A stretch of 64,000 bases of DNA from Cupriavidus sp. WGlv3 (lineage in GTDB: Bacteria; Pseudomonadota; Gammaproteobacteria; Burkholderiales; Burkholderiaceae). The translations under genes were made by a program, and so were the position numbers. The notes beneath the pieces are model-generated. The model was given only the letters and a program-made list of their open reading frames with translations, was not told the origin of the DNA and searched no databases. The stretch lies in the NCBI RefSeq assembly GCF_023952475.1, contig NZ_JALHRX010000011.1, positions 124,001 to 188,000 of the forward strand, written 5' to 3'. Shown here in pieces: positions 8,641 through 16,795 of the stretch (its first letter is position 1; every line of letters begins with the position of its first letter).

Positions 8641-9606
8641 ATGCGGCAGGGTGATGTAGAGGGCCTTTGGGAACACCTGCATTGGCTCATGGTGTTGCAT
8701 CAACAAGGTAGTTTCAGCAAGGCGGCGGCCCGCCTTGGTGTGAGCAAGGCGTCCATGAGCCAGCATATTGCTGACCTGGAAAGGTCGGCGGGCATCATGC
8801 TGGTTCAGCGCACGACACGCAGCGCCACGCTGACCGATGCAGGCAGGCAACTGGTGGATTCGATGCGCGGTGCGTTCGAGCAGATCTCCGCTGGCTTTGC
8901 CAACGTGCGAGACCTCGCCGGAGCTCCGCGCGGACTTCTGAGAGTGACCGCGCCGGTTGCGTTTTCCAGGCAACAATTGGTGCCGCGGCTACCGGAATTT
9001 CTGCGGCAGTATCCGCAAATCCAGATCGAACTGGATATGTCGGACCGCCTGCGTTCGCTGGCTCAGGAAGGTTATGACATCGCGGTGCGACACACGACCG
9101 CGCCACCGGAAACCCACGTCGCCTGGACCCTGTCTGCCACGCGTATCGTGCTGGTGGCGAGCCGATCCTATCTGCGCGCCAACGGTACGCCAGAAATCCC
9201 CGAGGCACTCGTTGACCATGCCTGCCTGCATTACCCCCGGCAGCATGGCACCGCGACCTGGACCTTCGTACGGACCGGCCCGGATGAACCCTCCCCCCAT
9301 GCCGATCCGGTGACCGTGGCGGTCAACGGACCGCTGGCGGTCAACAACAGCGAGGCCTTGCGTGACGCCGCCATCGAAGGGCTTGGCATTGCGCTGCTGC
9401 CGGATTTCAGTGCCCAGTCGGCACTCGACACTGGCCGGCTTATCGAGGTGCTGCCCGAGTGGCGTGCAACGGGGGCCTTCGGTGATTGGCTCTATGCGAT
9501 CCGGCCATACTCCGCCCATGCATCGAGGGTCTCGCAAGTCTTCGTCGACTATCTACGCGAGAGCTTTTCGAAGGGATTCACCTCAACGCCGCCTGCCCTG
9601 GTCTGA
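8641..9606 (+). CDS. LysR-family transcriptional regulator
   Basis: A 321-residue LysR regulator. The winged helix-turn-helix occupies residues about 8-67 (GSFSKAAARLGVSKASMSQHIADLERSAG), followed by a periplasmic-binding-protein-like effector domain starting GLLRVTAPVAFSRQQLVPRLPEFL. It is closer to the CrgA/DsdC-like branch, where RTTRSATLTDAG follows the HTH. The start at 8641 is supported by GGGAG six bases upstream. It is divergent from mmsA and upstream of the succinate-dehydrogenase-like operon, so either could be its target. Confidence 0.92.
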   Translation: MRQGDVEGLWEHLHWLMVLHQQGSFSKAAARLGVSKASMSQHIADLERSAGIMLVQRTTRSATLTDAGRQLVDSMRGAFEQISAGFANVRDLAGAPRGLLRVTAPVAFSRQQLVPRLPEFLRQYPQIQIELDMSDRLRSLAQEGYDIAVRHTTAPPETHVAWTLSATRIVLVASRSYLRANGTPEIPEALVDHACLHYPRQHGTATWTFVRTGPDEPSPHADPVTVAVNGPLAVNNSEALRDAAIEGLGIALLPDFSAQSALDTGRLIEVLPEWRATGAFGDWLYAIRPYSAHASRVSQVFVDYLRESFSKGFTSTPPALV

Positions 9607-9762
9607 CCCTGTGGAAAACAGGTCTGGTTTTATCCACTTTTTGCGATTTACTTCAAAAAATATCAAGATAAATATTATTGCTTCATAAATATCGATTACT
9701 TAGACTTCTCTCAACCCATCCATCAGAGCAACGGCCAGGCGCGGTCGAAACGGGAGAGAGGC
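9607..9762 (+). promoter_or_regulatory. AT-rich promoter region before the sdh-like operon
   Basis: A 156-bp gap that is clearly richer in A and T than its surroundings. It contains a direct repeat ATAAATAT at 9668-9675 and 9685-9692, 17 bases apart. It probably holds the promoter and activator sites of the operon starting at 9763. No exact -35/-10 pair is claimed. Confidence 0.45.
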
Positions 9763-10497
9763 ATGGAGGCAACAACAGCCACGAAACGCACGCTGACGGT
9801 ACGCATTGCGCGTGGCACCGACGAGAGCAGTCTCACCACCTATGAGGTGCCATGGCGCGAGAACCAGACCGTGCTCGACGTGGTCACCGAGGTTCAGCGC
9901 CACATGGATCCGACGCTGTCGTACCGCTTCGCTTGCCGGGTCGGTGTGTGCGGATCGTGCGCGATGACGGTGAACGGGCGGCCACGCTGGACCTGCCGAA
10001 CCCATGTGAGCCGCGTGGAGGAGGACGGCGTGATCGTGATCGAGCCGCTGCGCAACATGCCTCGCATCAAGGACCTGGTGGTGGACATGTCCGAGTTCTT
10101 CGACAAGTGGAAGAAAGCGGGCAACACCTTTGTCGGGACCGCCACGCGCAACGATCCCCCAGCCGCGGTTTCGCCCGCCAGCCGCAAGCGCAAGATGGCC
10201 GATGCTGCCATTGAATGCATCAATTGCGGTGTCTGCTATGCCGCCTGCGACGTGGTGTCGTGGGATAAGGATTACCTGGGCCCTGCGGCACTGAACCGGG
10301 CATGGACACTGTTCAACGACGAGCGCCATGCCGACCCGAAGGGCGTGCTCAAGCAAGCGACTTCGGGCAGCGGTTGCCATTCCTGCCACACGCAAGGCAA
10401 CTGCATGACGCACTGTCCGGTCAGCCTGAGCCCGACCGGCAGCATCGCCGGGCTCAAGAAGAACGCGCTGCTGCAGTTTCTGAAGGGAGGGGACTGA
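9763..10497 (+). CDS. Succinate dehydrogenase/fumarate reductase-like iron-sulfur subunit
   Basis: A 244-residue iron-sulfur protein that would carry electrons from the flavoprotein to the membrane quinone site. The N-terminal ferredoxin-like domain has the 2Fe-2S ligands in CRVGVCGSCAMTV and a fourth Cys in RWTC. The C-terminal domain has CINCGVCYAACD for 4Fe-4S and CHSCHTQGNCMTHCP for the remaining clusters. The gene order here (B, C, D, A) differs from the common sdhCDAB. It is the first gene of a tight operon with membrane anchors, a flavoprotein and class I hydratase subunits, so this is probably a specialised complex and not the housekeeping one. Confidence 0.9.
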   Translation: MEATTATKRTLTVRIARGTDESSLTTYEVPWRENQTVLDVVTEVQRHMDPTLSYRFACRVGVCGSCAMTVNGRPRWTCRTHVSRVEEDGVIVIEPLRNMPRIKDLVVDMSEFFDKWKKAGNTFVGTATRNDPPAAVSPASRKRKMADAAIECINCGVCYAACDVVSWDKDYLGPAALNRAWTLFNDERHADPKGVLKQATSGSGCHSCHTQGNCMTHCPVSLSPTGSIAGLKKNALLQFLKGGD

Positions 10498-10499
10498 CC

Positions 10500-10835
10500 A
10501 TGGAGTCGCGCCTGTTTGCATTGCAGCGCCTGACGGCCATGATCATGGCGCCGTTCGTGCTCGTGCATCTGGCGGTCATTCTCTATGCCGTACGGGGAGG
10601 ACTGACCGCCGCCGAGATCCTGTCACGCACGCAAGGAAGCTGGATCTGGATTCCTTTCTATTCGCTGTTCGTGCTGAGCGTCGCGGTTCACGTGCCGATC
10701 GGCATGCGCAACATCCTGATCGAATGGGGGCGGCTCAGTCGCGGCGCAGCGTCCTCGCTTGGGCTGCTGTTCGGACTGTTGCTGCTGTGGATGGGGCTGC
10801 GTGCCGTGGCGGCGGTGGGAGGCTTGCTGTCATGA
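10500..10835 (+). CDS. SdhC-like cytochrome b membrane anchor
   Basis: A 111-residue protein with three hydrophobic segments: MIMAPFVLVHLAVILYAV, WIPFYSLFVLSVAVHVPIG and SSLGLLFGLLLLWMGLRAV. The first two carry histidines positioned for heme ligation (LVHLAV, VAVHVPIGMRNILIEW). It starts three bases after the iron-sulfur gene stop and its stop overlaps the next ATG. It is recognised as an anchor by topology and context, since these subunits are poorly conserved in sequence. Confidence 0.8.
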   Translation: MESRLFALQRLTAMIMAPFVLVHLAVILYAVRGGLTAAEILSRTQGSWIWIPFYSLFVLSVAVHVPIGMRNILIEWGRLSRGAASSLGLLFGLLLLWMGLRAVAAVGGLLS

Positions 10836-11179
10836 AATCACCGCGCAATCACCGCGCCTACTGGGCCTTTCTGGGGCATCGCCTGTCCGGACTCGCTCTG
10901 GGCATCTTTTTACCGGCGCACTTCTACGTTCTGGGCCTTGCCCTCGATCAGCGTGCTCGCATGGACGCCTTCCTGAAGTTTGCCGACATGGGCGCGGTGA
11001 AGTTCGGCGAATGGGGGCTGGTGCTGCTGCTGTCCGTGCACATGAGCTTTGGCCTGCGGCTGCTGGCACTGGAACTACTGCCATGGAGCTCGACCCGTGA
11101 CGCTCGCCTGTCCTGGATCAGCTGGGGTGGTGCGCTGTCCCTGCTGGTCGGCGTGATCTTTGCCCTGGGGGTAATCTGA
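10832..11179 (+). CDS. SdhD-like membrane anchor subunit
   Basis: A 115-residue, three-helix membrane protein overlapping the preceding gene by ATGA and ending directly before the flavoprotein start. It begins AYWAFLGHRLSGLALGIFLP, the HR-SG pattern seen at the quinone site of SDH/FRD anchors, and has VLLLSVHMSFGLRLLALE in helix two. It would form the membrane base of the complex with the preceding subunit. Heme and quinone chemistry are inferred from family knowledge. Confidence 0.8.
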   Translation: MKSPRNHRAYWAFLGHRLSGLALGIFLPAHFYVLGLALDQRARMDAFLKFADMGAVKFGEWGLVLLLSVHMSFGLRLLALELLPWSSTRDARLSWISWGGALSLLVGVIFALGVI

Positions 11180-12928
11180 ATGCAAATCGAACACCACAAG
11201 ACGGACATCCTGATCCTCGGTACTGGCGGAGCAGGCCTGTTTGCCGCGTTGCACGCGAAGAAGGCGAATCCGGCGCTCAAGGTATCCGTGGCCGTAAAGG
11301 GTCTGTTAGGCAAGTGCGGGTGCACGCGCATGGTCCAAGGTGGCTACAACGTGGCGCTTTCCGCCGGGGACTCGGTCGAGCGCCATTTCATGGATACCAT
11401 CGAAGGCGGCAAGTGGCTGCCCCGCCAGGATCTTGCCTGGCGGCTGGTCGAAGGGGCGGTCGAGCGGGTGCGCGAACTCGAGAACGAGATCGGCTGCTTC
11501 TTTGACCGCAATCCGGACGGCACCCTGCACCAGAAGGCTTTCGCCGGGCAGAGCTTCGACCGCACCGTGCACAAGGCCGACCTGACCGGCATCGAGATTA
11601 TCAACCGCCTGATGGAACAGGTGCGTGCGCTCGATGTGGAAGAGATGGAGGAGCACCGGGCCATTGAGCTGATACCCGCCGCGGATGGGTCGGGCATCGC
11701 CGGCGTGCTGTTCATCGATATGCGAAGCGGCAGCTACCGCTTCGTACAGGCCAAGGCAGTGTTGCTGGCCACGGGCGCCGGCCCGACCATGTACCGCTAT
11801 CACACCCCGTCCGGCGACAAGACCTGTGATGGCCTGGCGATGGCAATGCGCTACGGCCTGAGCCTGCGCGACATGGAAATGGTGCAATTTCACCCCACCG
11901 GCTTGCTGGGCGGACCGGACACCCGCATGACCGGCACGGTGCTGGAGGAGGGCTTGCGTGGTGCGGGGGGGTGGCTGCTCAACGGCGATGGCGACCGCTT
12001 CATGACTCGCTATGATGCGCGCGGCGAGCGTGCCACTCGCGATGTGGTGAGTCGCGGCATCTATGCCGAAATGCGTGCCGGCAGGACTGGACCGATGGGC
12101 GGCGTATATATCCAGATGAGCCACCTTGGCGCCGAGAAGGTCGCCACGACATTCCCCGGGATGGTCAATCGCTGCAAGGATTGTGGTTTCGATCTGGCCG
12201 GCGGCCGGGTCGAGGTCGTTCCGACCGCCCACTACCTGATGGGCGGCGTGGAATTCAATGTCGATGGCAGCACGGCATCGCCAGGCCTGTTTGCCGCGGG
12301 CGAGGATTGTGGCGGCGTCCACGGCGCCAACCGGCTGGGCGGCAACGGCGTGGCGAATTCGACGGTCTTCGGCGGTATCGCCGGCGATTCTATGGCCGCC
12401 TATGCTTCGGGCGTGCAGCACTGGAAAGAACCGGACCAGCGCGTCATTGCCAGCGGCATCGAGCGGGCGGAGTACCCGTTCGCCAGATCGCCCGGAGCAA
12501 TTCACGAACTGCGCGACGCGCTGGCGCAGACCATGTGGGACGACGTCGGGGTCTTGCGCAACGAAGCGGCCATGCGCCGCGGCCTGGATTCGTTGGCATC
12601 GCACGGCGAGGCATTGATGGCCATGGGGGTTGCCGATGGCGACCGCCGCTACAACGTGACCTGGCATGACTGGATGAACCTGCAAAGCCTGGTGGACATC
12701 TCCCGCGTGATCACGGTGTCCGCGCTGGCGCGCGAGAACAGTCGTGGCGCGCATTTCCGCGAGGATTTCCCCGAGCCGGGCGACCTGCATAGCAGCCGCT
12801 ATACCCGGGTGACGGCCGACGGCGATGGCCTTCGCCTGGATATGGTCCCTGTGAAGTTCGACATCGTCCGGCCCGGCACCTCCCTGATTGCCGGTGAGGC
12901 CGGTCAACCCCCCAAAGTTGCAGCATAG
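11180..12928 (+). CDS. SdhA/FrdA-like flavoprotein lacking the FAD-histidine
   Basis: A 582-residue FAD protein of the succinate dehydrogenase/fumarate reductase/aspartate oxidase family. It has a dinucleotide fold at ILGTGGAGLFAALHA, the substrate-site motif QFHPTG (236-241) and the C-terminal SALARENSRGAHFREDFP. In SdhA and FrdA the FAD is bound to His in an S-H-T-x-x-Q-G-G motif; here that stretch reads GCTRMVQGG, with Cys48 in place of His. The flavin may therefore be non-covalent or differently attached. With its own FeS subunit and two anchors it should couple oxidation or reduction of a dicarboxylate to quinone. The adjacent hydratase suggests an enoate intermediate. The substrate need not be succinate. 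Confidence 0.88.
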   Translation: MQIEHHKTDILILGTGGAGLFAALHAKKANPALKVSVAVKGLLGKCGCTRMVQGGYNVALSAGDSVERHFMDTIEGGKWLPRQDLAWRLVEGAVERVRELENEIGCFFDRNPDGTLHQKAFAGQSFDRTVHKADLTGIEIINRLMEQVRALDVEEMEEHRAIELIPAADGSGIAGVLFIDMRSGSYRFVQAKAVLLATGAGPTMYRYHTPSGDKTCDGLAMAMRYGLSLRDMEMVQFHPTGLLGGPDTRMTGTVLEEGLRGAGGWLLNGDGDRFMTRYDARGERATRDVVSRGIYAEMRAGRTGPMGGVYIQMSHLGAEKVATTFPGMVNRCKDCGFDLAGGRVEVVPTAHYLMGGVEFNVDGSTASPGLFAAGEDCGGVHGANRLGGNGVANSTVFGGIAGDSMAAYASGVQHWKEPDQRVIASGIERAEYPFARSPGAIHELRDALAQTMWDDVGVLRNEAAMRRGLDSLASHGEALMAMGVADGDRRYNVTWHDWMNLQSLVDISRVITVSALARENSRGAHFREDFPEPGDLHSSRYTRVTADGDGLRLDMVPVKFDIVRPGTSLIAGEAGQPPKVAA

Positions 12929-12940
12929 AGGACCGCTACG

Positions 12941-13876
12941 ATGACCATTTCCATCGACCGGGTCGAGGAAGCCGCGTTCGAGATCATGAAGCGCGCCGCG
13001 ATCGAGATCCCCCAGGACTACAAGCAAGGCATCAAGGCCTTGCAGCAGACGGAAACCGGAAAGCTGCCGCGCTTTGTCATTCACGCGATGCAGGACAACT
13101 GGGAAGCCGCGGACCAGGACCGGCGGCCCATGTGCGCTGACACCGGACTGCCGCGCTACTACGTCAAGGTCGGCAACAACGCTACCGTGGAGCGTGGCTT
13201 CGTGGCGGTCGAGCGTGCCCTGCGCAAGGCCACGGCGGACGCGACGCAGGCCGTACCGCTGCGCCCGAATCGCGTACACCCGCTATGGCGCACAGATAAC
13301 AACAACAACGTCGGCATCAACGCGCCCGAGATCGAATGGTCCTTCGAGCCGGATGCCGACTGGGTCGATATCACGACAGTGCACAAGGGCGGTCTGTTCG
13401 GTACCGACTACCGGATGCTCTTCCCCGGCGATGGAATCGACGGCATCAAGCGCTTCGTGCTCGATACCCTGATCGCTTTCGGCAAACGCGGCTTGGCATG
13501 CCAGCCGGCCATCGTTGGTATCGGGCTGGGCGGGTCCAAGGACACCTGCATGCAGCTCGGCAAGCAGGCGGCATGCCTGCGCGTGGTCGGAAATCGCAAT
13601 CCGGATCCGAAAATCGCCGAACTGGAGCTGGAGCTGATGAAGCTTGGCAATTCAATCGGCATGGGTGCCATGGGCTTTGTCGGCTCTTCGATGGTGGTCG
13701 ATTGCCATATCGAGGTCGGCCACACCCATACCGGCGGCATGCCGATCAGCCTGCACACCTTCTGTCTGTCGTCGCGCCGTGCGACGGCACGGATCCATGC
13801 CAACGGCGACATCGCATATCGCACGGACCCCCAGTGGTTCACCCCATACCTGCGCAGGGAGACGGTCGAATGGTAA
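12941..13876 (+). CDS. Class I fumarate hydratase / L-tartrate dehydratase, alpha subunit
   Basis: A 311-residue alpha subunit of a heterodimeric 4Fe-4S hydro-lyase that adds or removes water across a dicarboxylic acid. Expected cysteine ligands are visible in PMCADTGLP (about C65), GGSKDTCMQLGKQA and HTFCLSSRRATARIH. A GHTHTGGMPISL motif lines the active site. The split alpha/beta arrangement is used by TtdAB-type tartrate dehydratases, some fumarases and mesaconase-like enzymes. Its place after the SDH-like complex suggests it hydrates the unsaturated product. It overlaps the beta gene by seven bases. Confidence 0.88.
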   Translation: MTISIDRVEEAAFEIMKRAAIEIPQDYKQGIKALQQTETGKLPRFVIHAMQDNWEAADQDRRPMCADTGLPRYYVKVGNNATVERGFVAVERALRKATADATQAVPLRPNRVHPLWRTDNNNNVGINAPEIEWSFEPDADWVDITTVHKGGLFGTDYRMLFPGDGIDGIKRFVLDTLIAFGKRGLACQPAIVGIGLGGSKDTCMQLGKQAACLRVVGNRNPDPKIAELELELMKLGNSIGMGAMGFVGSSMVVDCHIEVGHTHTGGMPISLHTFCLSSRRATARIHANGDIAYRTDPQWFTPYLRRETVEW

Positions 13877-14553
13877 GCCCCAAGGACGATGAACTGAAAG
13901 TCTTCCACATCAACTTGCCGGCCACGACGGCGGATATCGCCAGGCTTGAACTGGGAGCGGCCGTCTATTTGAGCGGCCTGGTCTATACCGCGCGAGAGGG
14001 CGTCTACAAGAAGGTCCTGGATGAAGGCCTTGACCTGCCGGTTGAGCTCAGGGGCCTGAGCAATGTCAATTTCCATTGCTCTCCGGCCGCGGCCTCGGCC
14101 GGTGACGGCGGCTACAACGTCGGGGCAGTGACGGCGACAGCCAGTTTCCGGTTTTCTAAGTGGATTCCGAAATGGCTGGAGAAGACCGACTGCCGGATCT
14201 TTATCGGCAAGGGCGGCATGCCCGCCGAGGATTACAAGCGGGTCATGGCACCCGGCGGGGCGATCTATCTGACGACAGTGGGATATGGCACCGGCGCGCT
14301 GCTGGGACGGGGCATCAAGCGGGTGAAGGATGTGTTCTGGCTCGACGAGCTGGGCATTGCCCAGGCAATGTGGATGTTCGAAGTCGAGAACTTTGGCCCG
14401 TTTATCGTGGAAAGCGACCTGGAGGGTAACTCGCTGTTTGCGCAGCATGCCGAAGTGATCAATGCCGGCATCGAGAAGCTATACGCCGGCCTCAAGCCCC
14501 CGGCATTGCACCGCTATGGCGAGACCGACGACCGCAAGAACGAAGTGATGTAA
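13870..14553 (+). CDS. Class I fumarate hydratase / L-tartrate dehydratase, beta subunit
   Basis: A 227-residue beta subunit with the swivelling-domain motif GKGGMPAEDYKRVMAPGGAI and TTVGYGTGALLG, the conserved block of class I fumarase C-terminal domains. ATG at 13870 overlaps the alpha stop. The protein starts MVSPKDDELKVFHINLP and includes ELGAAVYLSGLVYTARE, the conserved beta-subunit entry. Alpha and beta together form the active site around the 4Fe-4S cluster. It is slightly longer than typical TtdB because of extra residues around the serine/alanine stretch SPAAASAGDGGYN. Confidence 0.87.
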   Translation: MVSPKDDELKVFHINLPATTADIARLELGAAVYLSGLVYTAREGVYKKVLDEGLDLPVELRGLSNVNFHCSPAAASAGDGGYNVGAVTATASFRFSKWIPKWLEKTDCRIFIGKGGMPAEDYKRVMAPGGAIYLTTVGYGTGALLGRGIKRVKDVFWLDELGIAQAMWMFEVENFGPFIVESDLEGNSLFAQHAEVINAGIEKLYAGLKPPALHRYGETDDRKNEVM

Positions 14554-14587
14554 CGCAAGCTCTCCACCAGTCAACGAGGAACAGAAC

Positions 14588-15421
14588 ATGATTATCGATT
14601 TCCGTCTCCGCCCGCCGCTCGGTGGCTTCCTTGACACCCTGATGTACTCGGCAGGAGAGCGCCGCGATGGCTTTACCCGGACCGTCGGCTTCGAGCCGTC
14701 GCCCGCCGCGCAGCAGCAGTCGATGGACCTGCTGATGCAGGAGATGGACGGCGCCGGCGTCGACAAGGGCGTCGTGGTGGGGCGCCTTGCCGGCACCTTG
14801 GGGAGCGTGTCGAATGCCGATGTGGAGCAGATCGTGCGGGAATACCCGGGGCGCTTCATCGGGGCGGCGTCCATCGACCCGACCCAGCGCGTGGCGGCGT
14901 GCCAGACCATCTCCGATGCCATTGCCGCAGGCTTCAAGGCCATCAACATCGAACCAGGCGCCTATCCCATACCGATGTACGCGGATGACAGACGGCTGTA
15001 TCCGATCTACGCCCACTGCGAAGATCTGGATGTGCCGGTCATCTTGATGGTGGGCGGCACGGCCGGGCCGGACCTGAGTTATTCGGACCCTGTGCGGACC
15101 GATCGTGTGCTGTCTGACTTTCCGCGGCTGAGCGTGGTGGTGGTCCACGGTGGCTGGCCTTGGGTCACGGAGATTTTGCACATTGCGTTCCGACGTCCGA
15201 ACCTGTACTTGTCCCCGGACATGTACTTCTCGCGGATGCCGGGGTGGGAGGAATACGTGAAGGCCGCCGATACCTTCCTGTCAGACCGGATGCTGTATGC
15301 AAGCTCGTTCCCGTTCTGCCCGGTGCGCGATTACAAGCAGTGGTTCGAAACGCTGCCGATCCGCCCCGGCAATCTGGAAAAAATCATGGGCGCAAACGCC
15401 CGTCGTCTGTTGAAGCTGTAG
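14588..15421 (+). CDS. Amidohydrolase-2 family protein without the N-terminal HxH
   Basis: A 277-residue TIM-barrel protein of the amidohydrolase_2 group, which includes decarboxylases and lactonases for aromatic and dicarboxylic acids. It shows AAGFKAINIEPG, YPIYAHCEDLDVPVILMVGG and the C-terminal IMGANARRLLKL. The first strand reads MIIDFRLRPP where metal-dependent relatives have D-x-H-x-H, so two metal-binding histidines are replaced by arginines. The late GSDYP-type motif is also changed (ASSFPFCPVRD). It may be metal-independent or bind a carboxylate there. It follows the hydratase beta gene by 34 bp and likely completes that pathway. Confidence 0.8.
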   Translation: MIIDFRLRPPLGGFLDTLMYSAGERRDGFTRTVGFEPSPAAQQQSMDLLMQEMDGAGVDKGVVVGRLAGTLGSVSNADVEQIVREYPGRFIGAASIDPTQRVAACQTISDAIAAGFKAINIEPGAYPIPMYADDRRLYPIYAHCEDLDVPVILMVGGTAGPDLSYSDPVRTDRVLSDFPRLSVVVVHGGWPWVTEILHIAFRRPNLYLSPDMYFSRMPGWEEYVKAADTFLSDRMLYASSFPFCPVRDYKQWFETLPIRPGNLEKIMGANARRLLKL

Positions 15422-15438
15422 GCACGCGGCGCACGTCC

Positions 15439-16413
15439 ATGCGGCAGAATGACGTCGCCACCGCGCCAGCGGGTCAACCAACTATCGATTTGTCAGACAT
15501 GGACGTTAAGACACTCTATACGCTTGTAGCGATCGCAGACCGAGGCAGCTTTGCGGAAGCAGGCAACGCGATCGGCCTGTCACTGTCGGCCGTGAGCATG
15601 CAAATGCGCTCGCTCGAAGAGGAGCTTGGCATGACCATCTTCGATCGTAGCCGGCGGCCGCCGGTGCTGACGGACGCCGGGCTTGCGTTCACGAACCGGG
15701 CCCGCGACCTGCTGACACACTGGGAGAGCATGAGCGCGGCGCTCAAGCGCGAAGCAGCGGGCGGCGTGCTCAAGCTCGGTTCGGTTCATACGTGCGTGTC
15801 GGGCGTACTGCCGCTCGCGCTCAAGCGGCTCCAGCAGCAAGGGCATCGCATTGACATCCACCTGACCACCGGCCTCACGCACGATCTTGAACGGGCGGTG
15901 TACCGGCGCCAGCTCGATGTCGCAGTCGTCACGGAACCCGAAGTGCCGCGCCTGGACCTTCAGTTCATGCCGTTCTTCAATGAGGAGTTCGTCGTCATCA
16001 CCCATGCCACGACGCGTGGCGACTCGGACAAAGGCGTGCTTGAAACCACGCCCTATGTCCGGTTCAACCGTACCGCGCGGGTCGGTCTACTGGTCCAGGA
16101 AGAAATGGTGCGCCGGCAGATTGCGGTCCGGTCGACCATGGAGATCGACACGCTCGAAGGCGTTATCGCCATGGTTGCCAACGGCCTGGGTTCTTCCGTG
16201 GTGCCGGCGCGTGGCGTCGAGAACGAGTTCCCGGCGTCGATTCGCACCATCCCGTTCGGATCGCCGCCGCTGACCCGCCGGCTTGGCATTCTGGTGCCCC
16301 GTGACAATCCGCGTGCGCACCTGTCGAAGCTGTTGCTGGACGCGCTGACCGAGGTCACGACGCCGGCTGGCACGCCCGACAACGGCAGGCCGAAACTGGT
16401 CAGGAAGGGCTAG
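15439..16413 (+). CDS. LysR-family transcriptional regulator
   Basis: A 324-residue LysR protein with the HTH at residues about 33-75 (DRGSFAEAGNAIGLSLSAVSMQMRSLEEELG) and an effector domain (GVLKLGSVHTCVSGVLPLALKRL). It lies 17 bp after the amidohydrolase on the same strand. It may be co-transcribed and regulate the sdh-like/hydratase operon. ATG at 15499 is an alternative start directly before the HTH; neither start has a clear ribosome binding site. Confidence 0.88.
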   Translation: MRQNDVATAPAGQPTIDLSDMDVKTLYTLVAIADRGSFAEAGNAIGLSLSAVSMQMRSLEEELGMTIFDRSRRPPVLTDAGLAFTNRARDLLTHWESMSAALKREAAGGVLKLGSVHTCVSGVLPLALKRLQQQGHRIDIHLTTGLTHDLERAVYRRQLDVAVVTEPEVPRLDLQFMPFFNEEFVVITHATTRGDSDKGVLETTPYVRFNRTARVGLLVQEEMVRRQIAVRSTMEIDTLEGVIAMVANGLGSSVVPARGVENEFPASIRTIPFGSPPLTRRLGILVPRDNPRAHLSKLLLDALTEVTTPAGTPDNGRPKLVRKG

Positions 16414-16415
16414 CC

Positions 16416-16577
16416 ATGGCAGCGCTGCGATTCTCGCTGCGGCAACTGGAACTGTTCTCGGCCGTGGCCAGAACAGGCTCGACCGCGGCGGCGGGCGAGA
16501 CCACGGCGCTGTCGCAGTCGGCGGTCAGCTCCGCCGTGAACGAGCTTGAGCAGATGCTGGGCGTGACGCTGGAATAG
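16416..16577 (+). pseudogene. Truncated LysR gene (HTH only)
   Basis: A 53-codon frame beginning two bases after the preceding LysR stop. Its product FSLRQLELFSAVARTGSTAA, then LSQSAVSSAVNELEQMLGVTLE, is the start of a LysR helix-turn-helix. It ends in TAG exactly where LFDR would follow, and nothing resembling the effector domain is found downstream in any frame. It is a deletion remnant of a second LysR gene, whose loss may have occurred when the Bug gene downstream was joined here. Confidence 0.8.
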
Positions 16578-16614
16578 CCTAAAAAACAAAAACTCATCAG
16601 GGCCAATTGCGGAT

Positions 16615-16634
16615 TCGCATTCTTGAAAATGCGA
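16615..16634. repeat. Inverted repeat upstream of Bug receptor gene
   Basis: TCGCATT (16615-16621), six bases, AATGCGA (16628-16634): a perfect 7-bp dyad in the 218-bp AT-rich gap between the LysR stump and the Bug gene. No T-run follows, so it is more likely a protein-binding site than a terminator. The function is not established. Confidence 0.4.
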
Positions 16635-16795
16635 GGGGGGACGTATTTCCGAAAATAACAATAACAAATTTAACTGATAAGGCTGATTGCAATAATCCGT
16701 TTCGTATCGATGAGGTTCGAAATTAGGATGGATCGAAACCGCAGCATTCAAATGCGATCGTCGAAGCCGTGACGGCGCCACAAAAGGAGACAGCG

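Noticed and set aside
11180..12928. L-aspartate oxidase (NadB)
   Set aside because: It shares the fold, but it is encoded with an iron-sulfur subunit and two membrane anchors, which NadB does not use.
11306..13279. A 657-codon open frame on the minus strand across the flavoprotein and hydratase genes
   Set aside because: It is antisense to two genes with complete family motifs, its product has no recognisable domain, and long antisense frames are expected at this GC content. Similar frames at 4516-6063, 34551-36170, 44624-46258 and 28736-30124 were rejected for the same reason.
16615..16634. Rho-independent terminator for the LysR genes
   Set aside because: A 7-bp stem followed by a run of G, not T; kept only as an inverted repeat of unknown role.
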